The notes beneath the pieces were generated by a model. That model ran no database searches and had not been told where the DNA came from. It was given only the letters and a program-made list of their open reading frames with translations. A DNA stretch of 64,000 nucleotides from Mesorhizobium sp. (GTDB lineage Bacteria; Pseudomonadota; Alphaproteobacteria; Rhizobiales; Rhizobiaceae): the NCBI GenBank assembly GCA_004017535.1, contig SAJS01000009.1, positions 1 through 64,000 on the forward strand, given 5' to 3'. The position numbers were made by a program, and so were the translations under genes. The number at the start of each line of letters is the position of its first letter. Position 1 is the first letter of the stretch. Below are positions 50,401 to 57,450 of the stretch, piece by piece.

Positions 50401-50845
50401 TCAACAGGCGCTGCAGGATGCCATGCATGGTGGCCGCGCCCAGCAGCAGCGTCTCCTGGCGGCCGCGCAGATGCAGGATACGGTCGGTGAAGATATGGCC
50501 GCGCTCGAGATCGCCGGCGAGCTGCACTTCGTCGATGGCGACGAAGGCGGCGTCGGTCTCGCGCGGCATCGCCTCGACGGTGCAGACCGAATATTTCGCG
50601 CCCGCAGGAACGATCTTCTCCTCCCCGGTGATCAGCGCCACCTTGTGGGCGCCGACCTTTTCGCAGACGCGCGCATAGACCTCGCGGGCAAGCAGCCTCA
50701 GCGGCAGGCCGATGATGCCGGTCTCATGCGCGACCATGCGCTCGATGGCGAGATGGGTCTTGCCGGTGTTGGTGGGGCCGAGCACGGCCGTCACGTCGCG
50801 GCCCGAAAGGATCAGCGGCTGGGAGTGTTTCGGCTGGATATTCAT
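47450..50845 (-). CDS. SUV3-like DEx(H/D) RNA helicase with long disordered tail
   Basis: An 1131-aa superfamily 2 helicase resembling mitochondrial SUV3 (SUPV3L1). Walker A is GPTNTGKT (23-30), motif II DEVQ (105-108), motif III GAATMHG and motif VI QIAGRAGR. The helicase and SUV3 C-terminal domains cover about 1-840. From about 850 to 985 the chain is Ala/Glu-rich, followed by a translated palindromic repeat (47893-48038) and an Arg/Gly/Pro/Asp-rich tail ending FAKLAVLRDQLKK. It likely acts on RNA, perhaps with exonucleases. It heads the leftward block helicase-S4-fdxA. Confidence 0.88.
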   Translation of the reverse strand: MNIQPKHSQPLILSGRDVTAVLGPTNTGKTHLAIERMVAHETGIIGLPLRLLAREVYARVCEKVGAHKVALITGEEKIVPAGAKYSVCTVEAMPRETDAAFVAIDEVQLAGDLERGHIFTDRILHLRGRQETLLLGAATMHGILQRLLKGVSVVTRPRLSHLAYSGSKKLTRLPRRTAIVAFSADEVYGIAELIRRQQGGAAVVLGALSPRTRNAQVEIFQSGDVDYLVATDAIGMGLNLDLEHVAFAQNRKFDGYQYRNLSAAELGQIAGRAGRHLRDGTFGVTGQVDPFDEDLVAKIEAHDFDPVKVLQWRTADFDFSSLDALKRSTETNAPVEGLTRALPAVDAQALEHLSKDGDIRALATGKERVALLWEACALPDYRKIAPAQHADLIASIYMDLARHGHVDENYMAEQVRRADTTEGDIDTLSHRIAQIRTWTFVSNRPGWLADQLHWQEKTREIEDRLSDALHERLTKRFVDRRTSVLMRRLRENTMPEAEISPTGTVLVEGHHVGELQGFRFTADQSAGGEDAKAVRTAAQKALAAEFDARAERFAACANGDLALGSDGVLRWIGAPIGTLVGGDEALKPRLVLLADEQLTGPARDKVAARAERFVNFQIESLLKPLVDLKNADQLTGIARGIAFQLVEHFGLINRRDIAEEMKSLDQEGRAALRRLGVRFGAYHVFVPALIKPAPAGLVTLLWALRNDGKDKPGFGDVVHALASGRTSVVIDPAFDKTFYKLAGYRNLGRRAVRVDILERLADLIRPATNWKPGLGQRPDGAYDGHAFMVTPPMMSILGATADDMEEILKGLGYRSEAKPAAEVKAKLEAQDNAAREAAAAKLAVEEAARAAQATEAQAAVAEATAEGSEPAAVEAPTEAVAEAAEPVAEVPAEASSEAAAEPAVEEPAEVAAEVAEEVPTVEAPAAVLEAAEGADALTSPSMGEVAAQSDAGGGDGADDADPGTAGAPPAPALRADAPHEGEGKADETPAEAEEPKPVLLWRQARFDHQRPRQRHDNRRDNRPRGGQPARDSQTGAAGGQPGDRPAHEGRREQREGAGKPRFDRSKFKPRPDAGDRREGRPDWKGNRQEGKGNAPGGKPAFQGKPREERPQRFDPDSPFAKLAVLRDQLKK
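47893..48038. repeat. RIME-like palindromic repeat inside the helicase coding sequence
   Basis: CCTTACCCTCCCCCTCGTGG near the left end and ATCGAGGGAGAGGTAAGG at the right end are near-reverse-complements, with GCGCGCAG/CTTTGCGCC inner arms. In the helicase frame it reads ALTSPSMGEVAAQSDAGGG ... ALRADAPHEGEG, the typical translation of such intergenic repeats. Confidence 0.75.
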
Positions 50846-50885
50846 CGGCTCGGAAATAAGTGTTTCTGCCGCTTTGATTGTTCAA

Positions 50886-50935
50886 GCATGATCTTCTCCG
50901 AAAACCGGTTCCCACTTTTCGGGATCATGCCTTTG
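50886..50935. repeat. Dispersed palindromic repeat
   Basis: GCATGATCTTCTCCGAAAAC with the complementary CTTTTCGGGATCATGC closes a hairpin around CGGTTCCCA. It is related to the element at 2236-2345 and lies just upstream of the helicase gene. Confidence 0.7.
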
Positions 50936-51024
50936 GTCGGAAGCGCGGCGCCGCCGCGTGTGACAGCCGACACATAGGGATTTAGGACGCTGAGCGAAAG
51001 CGGAATGTTCTTTTGGGCAGGCGG

Positions 51025-51453
51025 GAATCGACGGACCCGGTCAAAACCGCCTGCCGTTAACGGCTGGAACGAGTCTGGAACGAATCAGCGACGAATCGCT
51101 GACTCGTTCTGATTCAGGTTTTGTTCACGGCTATATGTGGATTTTTTGACGGTGAGTCTCACCACATGCTGAATCGGGAAACTGGCCCGATTTTGCTTTG
51201 CCTCCGCCGGGATCGAGTCGCCATTAACTTTTGCCGATGAACGGTCGCGGTCGATTCGAGAGCTGCCGTCAAGGTTATGAATTTGTTGATTTTTCTTAAT
51301 CGCTTTTAACGAATTGAGTAACGTTTTGGGCTTCTGCGGTTAACTTTTCGGCCAAAGCCAGAACGAATCGGCGACGAATCAGAGATGCAGGAAGTTTCCC
51401 GGTTTGTTCACCCCTAGATATGGTGTTATCCACAGCTTGCCCACCGAGGATTC
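51025..51453. other. GANTC-dense noncoding region with DnaA-box-like sites
   Basis: Within an ~800-bp interval lacking genes (50846-51655), thirteen GANTC sites fall in 429 bp: 51025, 51071, 51082, 51093, 51101, 51111, 51154, 51171, 51215, 51253, 51365, 51376 and 51449. GANTC is the CcrM methylation site. A duplicated module, GAACGAATCRGCGACGAATC followed by GTTTGTTCAC-type and CTAKATRTGG words, occurs at about 51079-51140 and 51361-51424. An AT-rich stretch (51273-51330) and three TTAACTTTT words accompany them. It looks like a replication or cell-cycle control locus; function is inference. Confidence 0.6.
51426..51434 (+). promoter_or_regulatory. DnaA box (perfect consensus)
   Basis: TTATCCACA matches the DnaA 9-mer exactly. 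A reverse near-match (TGTGGATTT) is at 51136-51144 and weaker TTGTTCAC words are nearby. Confidence 0.55.
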
Positions 51454-51529
51454 ACAGTTTGTCGGAGGGGTTGCGCACAGAGCGCGGCCGGGCCGTTAAC
51501 TTTTGTGTCCTGAATTGAGGCAAGTTGGA

Positions 51530-51626
51530 GCGAATAGAGAGTAGCGAATAGGGAATAGCGATCTGATAGCCGCCGCGCTGACGCCGCCGTTCTTCCCTAT
51601 TCGCTACTCCCTATTCGCTGGTCGCT
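51530..51626. repeat. Palindromic repeat, family C copy 1, downstream of phaB
   Basis: GCGAATAGAGAGTAGCGAAT and GGGAATAGCG on the left are complementary to CCCTATTCGCTACTCCCTAT and CGCTGGTCGC on the right. A related copy lies at 52411-52500. Confidence 0.75.
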
Positions 51627-51655
51627 AACAGGAGCCGCCATGGCGACAAATGCTG

Positions 51656-52381
51656 TCAGGCGAAGTACTGGCCGCCATTGGCGGTGATGGTCGAGCCGGT
51701 GATGAAACCGGCCTCGTCGGAAGCCAGGAAGACGACGCAGCGCGCGATTTCTTCCGGCTCGCCGAGGCGGCCGACCGGGATCTGCGGGATGATGCGCTCG
51801 TTGAGCACCTTCTCGTCGATCGCCTTGACCATCTCGGTTGCTATATAGCCGGGGCAGATCACGTTGACAGTGATGCCGGCGCGGGCGCCTTCCTGGGCAA
51901 GGGCCTTCGAGAAGCCGATGTCGCCCGCCTTCGACGCGGAATAATTGGCCTGGCCGGCCTGGCCCTTCTGGCCGTTGATCGAGGAAATGGTGATGACGCG
52001 GCCGAACTTGCGGTCGCGCATGCCGCTCCACAGCGGGTGCGTCATGTTGAAGACGCCGGAAAGGTTGGTGTCGATCACTTCCTTCCACTGCGCGGGCGTC
52101 ATCTTGTGGAACATGGCGTCGCGGGTGATGCCGGCATTGTTGACCAGAACCGAGACCGGGCCGAGATCGGCCTCGATCTGCTTGATGCCGGCGGCGCAGG
52201 CATCGTACTCGGCGACGGACCATTTGTAGACCGGGATGCCGGTCTCGGCCTTGAATTTCTGGGCCGCGTCGTCATTGCCGGCATAGTTGGCCGCGACCGA
52301 ATAGCCGGCATTCTTCAAGGCGACGGATATCGCAGCACCAATGCCGCGCGTCCCGCCGGTGACGATTGCTACCTTGCTCAT
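51656..52381 (-). CDS. phaB: Acetoacetyl-CoA reductase PhaB
   Basis: A 241-aa short-chain dehydrogenase reducing acetoacetyl-CoA to (R)-3-hydroxybutyryl-CoA for polyhydroxybutyrate. The NADPH motif is TGGTRGIG (8-15). The active site is S134, Y147 and K151 (ISSINGQKGQAGQANYSASKAG), with the NNAGITRD motif at 81-88. It is second in the phaA-phaB operon, separated by a hairpin repeat. Confidence 0.95.
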   Translation of the reverse strand: MSKVAIVTGGTRGIGAAISVALKNAGYSVAANYAGNDDAAQKFKAETGIPVYKWSVAEYDACAAGIKQIEADLGPVSVLVNNAGITRDAMFHKMTPAQWKEVIDTNLSGVFNMTHPLWSGMRDRKFGRVITISSINGQKGQAGQANYSASKAGDIGFSKALAQEGARAGITVNVICPGYIATEMVKAIDEKVLNERIIPQIPVGRLGEPEEIARCVVFLASDEAGFITGSTITANGGQYFA

Positions 52382-52410
52382 GTGGTCCTCCCTTTAGAAA
52401 TCGACTGATC

Positions 52411-52500
52411 GAATAGGAAGTAGCGAATAGCGAGTAGGGGTGATGTCCCGCCGCGACGCTTTTTCTTCCCTATTCGCTACTTTCTATTCGCTATTGGCTG
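52411..52500. repeat. Palindromic repeat, family C copy 2, between phaA and phaB
   Basis: GAATAGGAAGTAGCGAATAG on the left pairs with CCCTATTCGCTACTTTCTAT on the right around a GC-rich centre. It ends at the phaA stop, so it forms a hairpin in the phaA-phaB mRNA. Confidence 0.75.
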
Positions 52501-52501
52501 G

Positions 52502-53686
52502 TCAGATCGCCTCTACGCACATGGCGACGCCCATGCCGCCGCCGATGCACAGCGTGGCAAGGCCTTTCTTCGCGCCGCGGCGGCGCATCTCGTAGACCAG
52601 CGTGTTGAAGATACGGGCGCCGGACGCGCCGATCGGATGGCCGATGGCGATGGCGCCGCCGTTGACGTTGACGATCGAAGGATCCCAGCCCATGCCCTGG
52701 TTGACGGCGCAGGCCTGCGCGGCGAAAGCCTCGTTGGCCTCGACGAGATCGAGGTCCTTGACCGACCAGCCGGCCTTCTCCAGTGCCCGCTTCGAGGCGG
52801 GGATCGGCCCGGTGCCCATGATCGCCGGGTCGACGCCGGCGGTCGCCCAGGAAGCGATGCGCGCCAGCGGGGTGATGCCGCGGCGGGCGGCCTCGGCCTC
52901 GGTCATCAGCAGCGCGCCGGCGGCGCCGTCATTGATTCCGGAAGCGTTCGCGGCGGTGACTGTGCCGTCCTTGTCGAAGGCGGGCCTCAGCTTGGTCATG
53001 GCGTCGAGCGTCGCGCCATGGCGGATATATTCGTCCTGGTCGACGATGGTGTCGCCCTTCTTGCCCTTGATGGTGAAGGCGACGATCTCGTCCTTGAATC
53101 TGCCTGCCTTCTGCGCGGCCTCGGCCTTGTTCTGCGAGGCAAGCGCGAACTCGTCCTGGGTTTCGCGGGTGATTTGGAACTGACGGGCGACGTTCTCGGC
53201 GGTGTTGCCCATGTGGTAGCCGTTGAAAGCGTCCCACAGGCCGTCCTTGATCATGGTGTCGATCATCTTGTAGTCGCCCATCTTGACGCCGGCGCGCAAA
53301 TGCTCGGCATGCGGCGACAGCGACATCGATTCCTGGCCGCCGGCGATGATCACCTTGGCGTCGCCGGCGGCGATCTGCTGCATGCCGAGCGCGATGGCGC
53401 GCAGGCCCGAGCCGCAAACTTGGTTGAGGCCCCAGGCCGTGGTTTCCTTCGGCAGGCCAGCATTGATCGACGCCTGGCGAGCCGGGTTCTGTCCCTGAGC
53501 GGCGGTCAGCACCTGGCCGAGGATGACCTCGTCGACCTCCGCGGCTTCGACGCTCGCACGGGCGAGTAATTCCTTGATGACCACGGCGCCGAGCTCATGC
53601 GCCGGCGTGGCGGCGAAGCTGCCGTTGAAGGAGCCGACCGCGGTGCGAGCGGCGCTGGCGACGACGATTGAATTGGAAGCGGCCAT
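52502..53686 (-). CDS. phaA: Acetyl-CoA acetyltransferase (beta-ketothiolase) PhaA
   Basis: A 394-aa thiolase condensing two acetyl-CoA. Catalytic residues are C91 ([10 protein letters not shown]), H350 ([11 protein letters not shown]) and C380 ([11 protein letters not shown]). First step of PHB synthesis; divergent from phaR. Confidence 0.96.
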   Translation of the reverse strand: MAASNSIVVASAARTAVGSFNGSFAATPAHELGAVVIKELLARASVEAAEVDEVILGQVLTAAQGQNPARQASINAGLPKETTAWGLNQVCGSGLRAIALGMQQIAAGDAKVIIAGGQESMSLSPHAEHLRAGVKMGDYKMIDTMIKDGLWDAFNGYHMGNTAENVARQFQITRETQDEFALASQNKAEAAQKAGRFKDEIVAFTIKGKKGDTIVDQDEYIRHGATLDAMTKLRPAFDKDGTVTAANASGINDGAAGALLMTEAEAARRGITPLARIASWATAGVDPAIMGTGPIPASKRALEKAGWSVKDLDLVEANEAFAAQACAVNQGMGWDPSIVNVNGGAIAIGHPIGASGARIFNTLVYEMRRRGAKKGLATLCIGGGMGVAMCVEAI

Positions 53687-53861
53687 TTTCTTCTCCAGAC
53701 TTCGAGGTGTCGTATCTTAGGCTATCGTTGAAGACTTTTCTTGCCCGTCCAATGATCTGAGTCAAACCGGAAATGGGCATGGCCTCCATGCGCGGCAAGC
53801 AGAGCGCGGGCCAGTCGCGGTAACGTGACGTTGGTCGCACGACGGATTTTGCAATGGCTGT

Positions 53862-53890
53862 GCAGCATTAATTGATGCCGCAGTGCACAA
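53862..53890. promoter_or_regulatory. TGC-rich motif in the phaA/phaR intergenic region (candidate PhaR operator)
   Basis: GCAGCATTAATTG (53862-53874) and GCAGTGCACAA (53880-53890) lie between the divergent phaA and phaR starts. The first 13-mer recurs exactly at 55942-55954 upstream of a citrate synthase gene, and the second resembles 57373-57387 before the patatin gene. Confidence 0.5.
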
Positions 53891-53992
53891 ACCACTTGGA
53901 ATTGTGACGCTTTTGCGCGTATCCTCGATAGAGGGCGCAATCGTTACCGGCCGCTTACTCCTAGAGGTGCCGGTGTCCTGGGGAGGATACGG

Positions 53993-54586
53993 ATGGCCGC
54001 AAAAGACGACCCGATCGTCATCAAGAAGTACGCCAATCGCCGGCTCTACAACACCGGCACAAGCACCTATGTGACGCTCGAGGACTTGGCCGAGATGGTC
54101 AAGAAGGGCGAGGAGTTCACCGTCCAGGACGCAAAGACCGGCGACGACATCACGCATCCGGTGCTGACGCAGATCATCTTCGAGCTGGAGAATAAGGACG
54201 GGCAGAACATGCTGCCGATCCCGTTCCTGCGACAGCTCATCTCCTTCTATGGCGATCAGATGCAGATGATCGTGCCGAGCTTCCTCGAGCAGTCGATGAT
54301 CGCCTTCTCCAAGGAGCAGGAGCGGTTTCGCGAGCAGATGAAGGGCGCCTTCGGCAAGACGCCGATGGACATGATGAAGACGCCGATGAAGGCGCTCGAG
54401 GAACAGACGCGCCGCAATGTCGAGATGTTCCAGAACGCCATGCGCATGTTCACGCCGTTCCCGCCCGCCGGCAGCAATGCCGCGACACCGGCCGAGCCGC
54501 CGAAGAAGGAAGAGAAGTCCGACGATCTGCAGGAACTGAAGGCGCAGATCGCGGCAATGCAGCGCAAGCTCGACACGATGTCGTAG
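53993..54586 (+). CDS. phaR: Polyhydroxyalkanoate synthesis repressor PhaR
   Basis: A 197-aa regulator. The N-terminal PHB/PHA accumulation DNA-binding domain (IVIKKYANRRLYNTGTSTYVTLEDLAEMVKKGEEFTVQDAKTGDDIT) is diagnostic and is followed by the PHB-binding region and a C-terminal helix (LQELKAQIAAMQRKLDTM). In relatives PhaR represses phasin genes and itself until PHB granules titrate it. Confidence 0.95.
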   Translation: MAAKDDPIVIKKYANRRLYNTGTSTYVTLEDLAEMVKKGEEFTVQDAKTGDDITHPVLTQIIFELENKDGQNMLPIPFLRQLISFYGDQMQMIVPSFLEQSMIAFSKEQERFREQMKGAFGKTPMDMMKTPMKALEEQTRRNVEMFQNAMRMFTPFPPAGSNAATPAEPPKKEEKSDDLQELKAQIAAMQRKLDTMS

Positions 54587-54729
54587 GTATGCCGATATTC
54601 GGGTGAGGCCGGCCTGCGAACGACGGCTGCCTGCGCTTCCGGTGCTCACGTACTTTAAGGACGTTCCGCTCCGGTTCTCAGCAGCCATCGTTCTCGACTC
54701 GGCCTGACCCGAATCTCGACACACCCTGG
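54587..54729. repeat. Dispersed palindromic repeat, family A copy 3
   Basis: The best-formed copy: GTATGCCGATATTCGGGTGA at the left pairs with TGACCCGAATCTCGACACAC at the right, with TGCGCTTCCGGTGCTCACGT inside. It has an extra CTTTAAGGACGTT segment compared with 7516-7650. It lies between convergent phaR and the HTH-citrate synthase gene. Confidence 0.8.
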
Positions 54730-54735
54730 CGCGCT

Positions 54736-55890
54736 TTACCCGTCGCTCACCGCTCTCTTGACCGGCCCGTCATAGCGGGCGCGGGGCCGGATCAGCCTTT
54801 TGCTGGTCACTTGCTCGATGGCATGCGCCGTCCAGCCGACGCTGCGGCCGAGCGCGAAAAGGCGGAAGGGCGCGTCGGCGGGCAGGCGCAGGCTGCGCGT
54901 TATAGCAGCCAGGGCGAAATCGATGTTGGGATGCAGGCCGGTCGCGGCAAGGACTGCCTTGCGCAGCCGCGACAGCCCGTCGTCCAGCTTGAGATCGGAG
55001 AACAGGGCCTCGGCGCGCGGGTCGCCTTCCGGATAGAGCGGGTGGCCGAAGCCGGGCAGCGGCCGGTCATGCGCCAGCCAGCGGGCGATCGCCTCGTCAG
55101 CCCCCAGCCGCTCCGCATCCTCGACCAGCGCGATCGCCGCAGCACCCGCGCCGCCATGACGCGGGCCGGTGAGCGTCGCAAGGCCGGCGAGCAGGCAGGC
55201 GGCGATCGGCGCGCCGGTCGAAGCCGCGACGCGGGCGGCGAAAGTTGAGGCGTTGAGCTCGTGATCGGCCAAAAGCACCAGCGCCTTGCGGATGAGATCG
55301 GCGCCGGCGGCTTCCACCGACCAGCCCTGCGCCAGCCTCGCATGCACGGGTTCAGAGCCCGGCGTCGCGCCGAGCGCGGTCGCCAGCGCGCTGGTCGCGG
55401 CGGCGCCGTCCTGCTGCAGCATGGCCGGCCTACGGCCGAGCGAGGACCAGCCTTCGGCGGCAAGCGCCGAGAGCCGGGCGAATGCGGTGGGCGTGCCCCT
55501 TTGCCGGGCGGCCGAAGCGGTCAGCGAGGCGAACGACACCGGACGGTCGGAAGCCCACAGCAGTCCGGCGGTCTCCTCGAGCCTCGCCGTCGCCGAAAAC
55601 TCCGCCGCGTCTTTGCCGCGATAGATGAGGCGGCCATGCAGCACCGTCGAGATCGAGGTGGCGATGGCCGGCTCGCCCCAGGCGATGGCGCTTTCAGCAA
55701 TCGCCTGCGGGCTCCGTCCGCGATCGCGGCGCGTGGCAAGTGCTGCGATGTCGTCGGCGCGGTACTGGCTGCGGCGCGGATCGGCCTCGTCCGGCCTCAT
55801 GCCGATGCGACCACGGCTGACATAGGCATAAAGCGTCTGCGGCCGAACGTTCAGCCGCTGCAGCGCTTGCTCCCGCGTCAGCCACTCCGT
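54736..55890 (-). CDS. Citrate synthase family protein with N-terminal helix-turn-helix
   Basis: About 384 aa. The first ~55 residues form an excisionase/MerR-type HTH (WLTREQALQRLNVRPQTLYAYVSRGRIGMR), fused to a citrate synthase fold. The three catalytic positions are kept: histidine in GPRHGGA, histidine in GFGHPLYPEGDPR and aspartate in NIDFALAAI, but the usual arginine after the second histidine is proline. It may be an enzyme, a regulator or both. Start 55890 (MTEWLTREQ) leaves a palindrome at 55913 in the intergenic region. Confidence 0.82.
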   Translation of the reverse strand, partial: TEWLTREQALQRLNVRPQTLYAYVSRGRIGMRPDEADPRRSQYRADDIAALATRRDRGRSPQAIAESAIAWGEPAIATSISTVLHGRLIYRGKDAAEFSATARLEETAGLLWASDRPVSFASLTASAARQRGTPTAFARLSALAAEGWSSLGRRPAMLQQDGAAATSALATALGATPGSEPVHARLAQGWSVEAAGADLIRKALVLLADHELNASTFAARVAASTGAPIAACLLAGLATLTGPRHGGAGAAAIALVEDAERLGADEAIARWLAHDRPLPGFGHPLYPEGDPRAEALFSDLKLDDGLSRLRKAVLAATGLHPNIDFALAAITRSLRLPADAPFRLFALGRSVGWTAHAIEQVTSKRLIRPRARYDGPVKRAVSDG

Positions 55891-55912
55891 CATTTGCCGC
55901 CTTATATTGATT

Positions 55913-55926
55913 ATCTTGATCAAGAT
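55913..55926. promoter_or_regulatory. Perfect palindrome between divergent citrate synthase genes
   Basis: ATCTTGATCAAGAT, a 14-bp perfect palindrome in the 92-bp divergent interval; a plausible operator, perhaps for the adjacent HTH-citrate synthase. Confidence 0.45.
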
Positions 55927-55941
55927 TGATGCATTGATTGC

Positions 55942-55964
55942 GCAGCATTAATTGCAAAGCACAA
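55942..55964. promoter_or_regulatory. TGC-rich motif shared with the phaA/phaR promoter region
   Basis: GCAGCATTAATTG (55942-55954) is identical to 53862-53874 and is followed after CAAA by GCACAAA, like the phaR site but with shorter spacing. It is about 20 bp before the start of the next gene. Confidence 0.5.
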
Positions 55965-55982
55965 AAGGTCAAGGAGACGATC

Positions 55983-57083
55983 ATGGCGAATGGGCTCGAT
56001 GATGTTGTGGCGGCCGACACGGTGCTTTCCGATGTCGACGGCGCGGGCGGGCACCTCACCATCCGCGGACATTCGCTGGCGGAACTCGCCGGCCGCTGGC
56101 GCTACGCGCAGGTGGTGCGGCTGCTGTTCGACGGCTTCTTCGACGATCTCCCCGGCGACGCCGAACTGGAAAACGCGATCGGCAAGGCGCGGGTGGAGGT
56201 ATTCGATCGTGTGAAACCGTTGCTTGCGCAGCTCGCCCGGCTCGATATCTACAGCGGCATGCGAGCGGGCATGGCGGTCCTGCCGGACGGCGACGGACTT
56301 GCCGACGCGCTGCGCTTGATCGCGGCGCCGGCGGTGCTGACGCCGACCCTGCTGCGCCTTGGCCAGGGCGAGACGCCGATCACGCCCGACGAAAAGGCTG
56401 ATCATGCCGGCGATATGCTGCGGATGCTCGCTGGGACCGCCTCGCCGGCGCTTGCCAAGGCGCTGGACAGCTATCTGGTGACGGTCTGCGACCACGGGCT
56501 AAACGCCTCGACCTTCGCGACCCGCGTGGTGGCCTCGACGCAGGCGGGGCTGACCTCGGCGATCCTGGCCGGGCTCGGCGCGCTGAAGGGTCCGCTGCAT
56601 GGCGGCGCGCCGGGGCCGGTGATCGAGATGCTCGACGCCATCGAGGCCAGCGGCGACGCGACCGCCTGGCTCAGCGCCGAGATCGCGCATGGCGAGCGCA
56701 TCATGGGCTTCGGCCATCGCATCTACCGCGTGCGCGATCCGCGCGCCGACGCGCTGAAGGCGGTCGTCCGACAGCTTGGTTCCCGCAACGAAGCAAGCAG
56801 CAAGAAGATGGGCAGCCGGCTGGCTTTCGCCGAGACCGTGGAGCAGGCGGCGCTCGAAGTGCTCAGGATCGCCAAGCCGCAGCGTTCGATCCAGACCAAT
56901 GTCGAGTTCTACACCGCGCTTCTGCTCGAAGCGGTCGGCTTCCCGAAAGAGGCATTCTCCAACGTCTTCGCCGCCGGCCGCGTCGCCGGCTGGATCGCGC
57001 ACGCCCGCGAGCAGCAGGCTACCGGGCGGCTGATCAGGCCGCAGTCGCACTATGTCGGGCCGGTGCCGGATCTGGTGGCTTGA
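55983..57083 (+). CDS. Citrate synthase/methylcitrate synthase family protein
   Basis: A 366-aa citrate synthase fold without an HTH. Catalytic segments are GPLHGGAP, GFGHRIYRVRDPRAD and NVEFYTALLLEAVGFP; the last carries glutamate where the classical enzyme has aspartate, as in several short CS-like families. It is divergent from the HTH-fused paralogue, and both share DHxLNASTFAxRVxASTxA. ATG 55983 follows AAGGAGACG. It may supply citrate or 2-methylcitrate synthase activity; substrate unknown. Confidence 0.85.
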   Translation: MANGLDDVVAADTVLSDVDGAGGHLTIRGHSLAELAGRWRYAQVVRLLFDGFFDDLPGDAELENAIGKARVEVFDRVKPLLAQLARLDIYSGMRAGMAVLPDGDGLADALRLIAAPAVLTPTLLRLGQGETPITPDEKADHAGDMLRMLAGTASPALAKALDSYLVTVCDHGLNASTFATRVVASTQAGLTSAILAGLGALKGPLHGGAPGPVIEMLDAIEASGDATAWLSAEIAHGERIMGFGHRIYRVRDPRADALKAVVRQLGSRNEASSKKMGSRLAFAETVEQAALEVLRIAKPQRSIQTNVEFYTALLLEAVGFPKEAFSNVFAAGRVAGWIAHAREQQATGRLIRPQSHYVGPVPDLVA

Positions 57084-57089
57084 CCTTGC

Positions 57090-57300
57090 TTCCTCGCCCC
57101 CGCAACGCGGGGAAGAGGTGGCCCGGCGAAGCCGGGACGGAGAGGGGGACGCCGGCCGTGAAGCAGCGGCTCTTCCGGCGAAGTGCCGATGAATCCCCGG
57201 TCTGCCGAGGTTCCCAAAGCAAATTTCGACGGTCGAGAAGGCCCCTCTCCGTCCCGGCTGCGCCGGGCCGCCTCTCCCCACTTTCGTGGGGCGAGGAAAG
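57090..57300. repeat. Large RIME-like inverted repeat
   Basis: Left arm (57090-57149, CTTCCTCGCCCCCGCAACGC...) and right arm (57242-57298, CCCCTCTCCGTCCCGGCTGC...) are near reverse complements of about 58 bp around a 90-bp unique centre. It fills most of the 367-bp gap before the patatin gene. Confidence 0.85.
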
Positions 57301-57372
57301 AGCTTTCGCATGGACAAAAATTTATCCGATCACGCTTGTGTGTTCGTGTTCTTGCCTTGGTTCGTCCCTATA

Positions 57373-57387
57373 TGCTGCACTGCAACA
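57373..57387. promoter_or_regulatory. TGC-rich motif upstream of the patatin gene
   Basis: TGCTGCACTGCAACA. Its reverse complement resembles the GCAGTGCACAA part of the phaA/phaR intergenic site, and it fits the TGC-rich type reported for PhaR binding in Paracoccus. Confidence 0.4.
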
Positions 57388-57450
57388 TAGGCAGGCAGAA
57401 GCCGCCCTTTGCAAATGACGCAAGGGCAGGCCAGCGCATCAAGGAACGCC

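Noticed and set aside
49556-50977. 473-codon rightward ORF opposite the helicase
   Set aside because: No domain or ribosome site, and it lies fully antisense to intact helicase motifs.
51273-51330. CtrA box in the GANTC-rich region
   Set aside because: The TTAA half-sites around 51297 are 6 rather than 7 bases apart, so the match to CtrA spacing fails.
50846-51655. Assigning this region as the chromosomal oriC outright
   Set aside because: The usual alphaproteobacterial origin neighbours are missing and skew cannot be computed here; kept as a hypothesis only.
51530-52500. CRISPR array from the repeated CTATTCGCTA words
   Set aside because: There are only palindromic arms around phaB, with no regular spacers and no cas genes.
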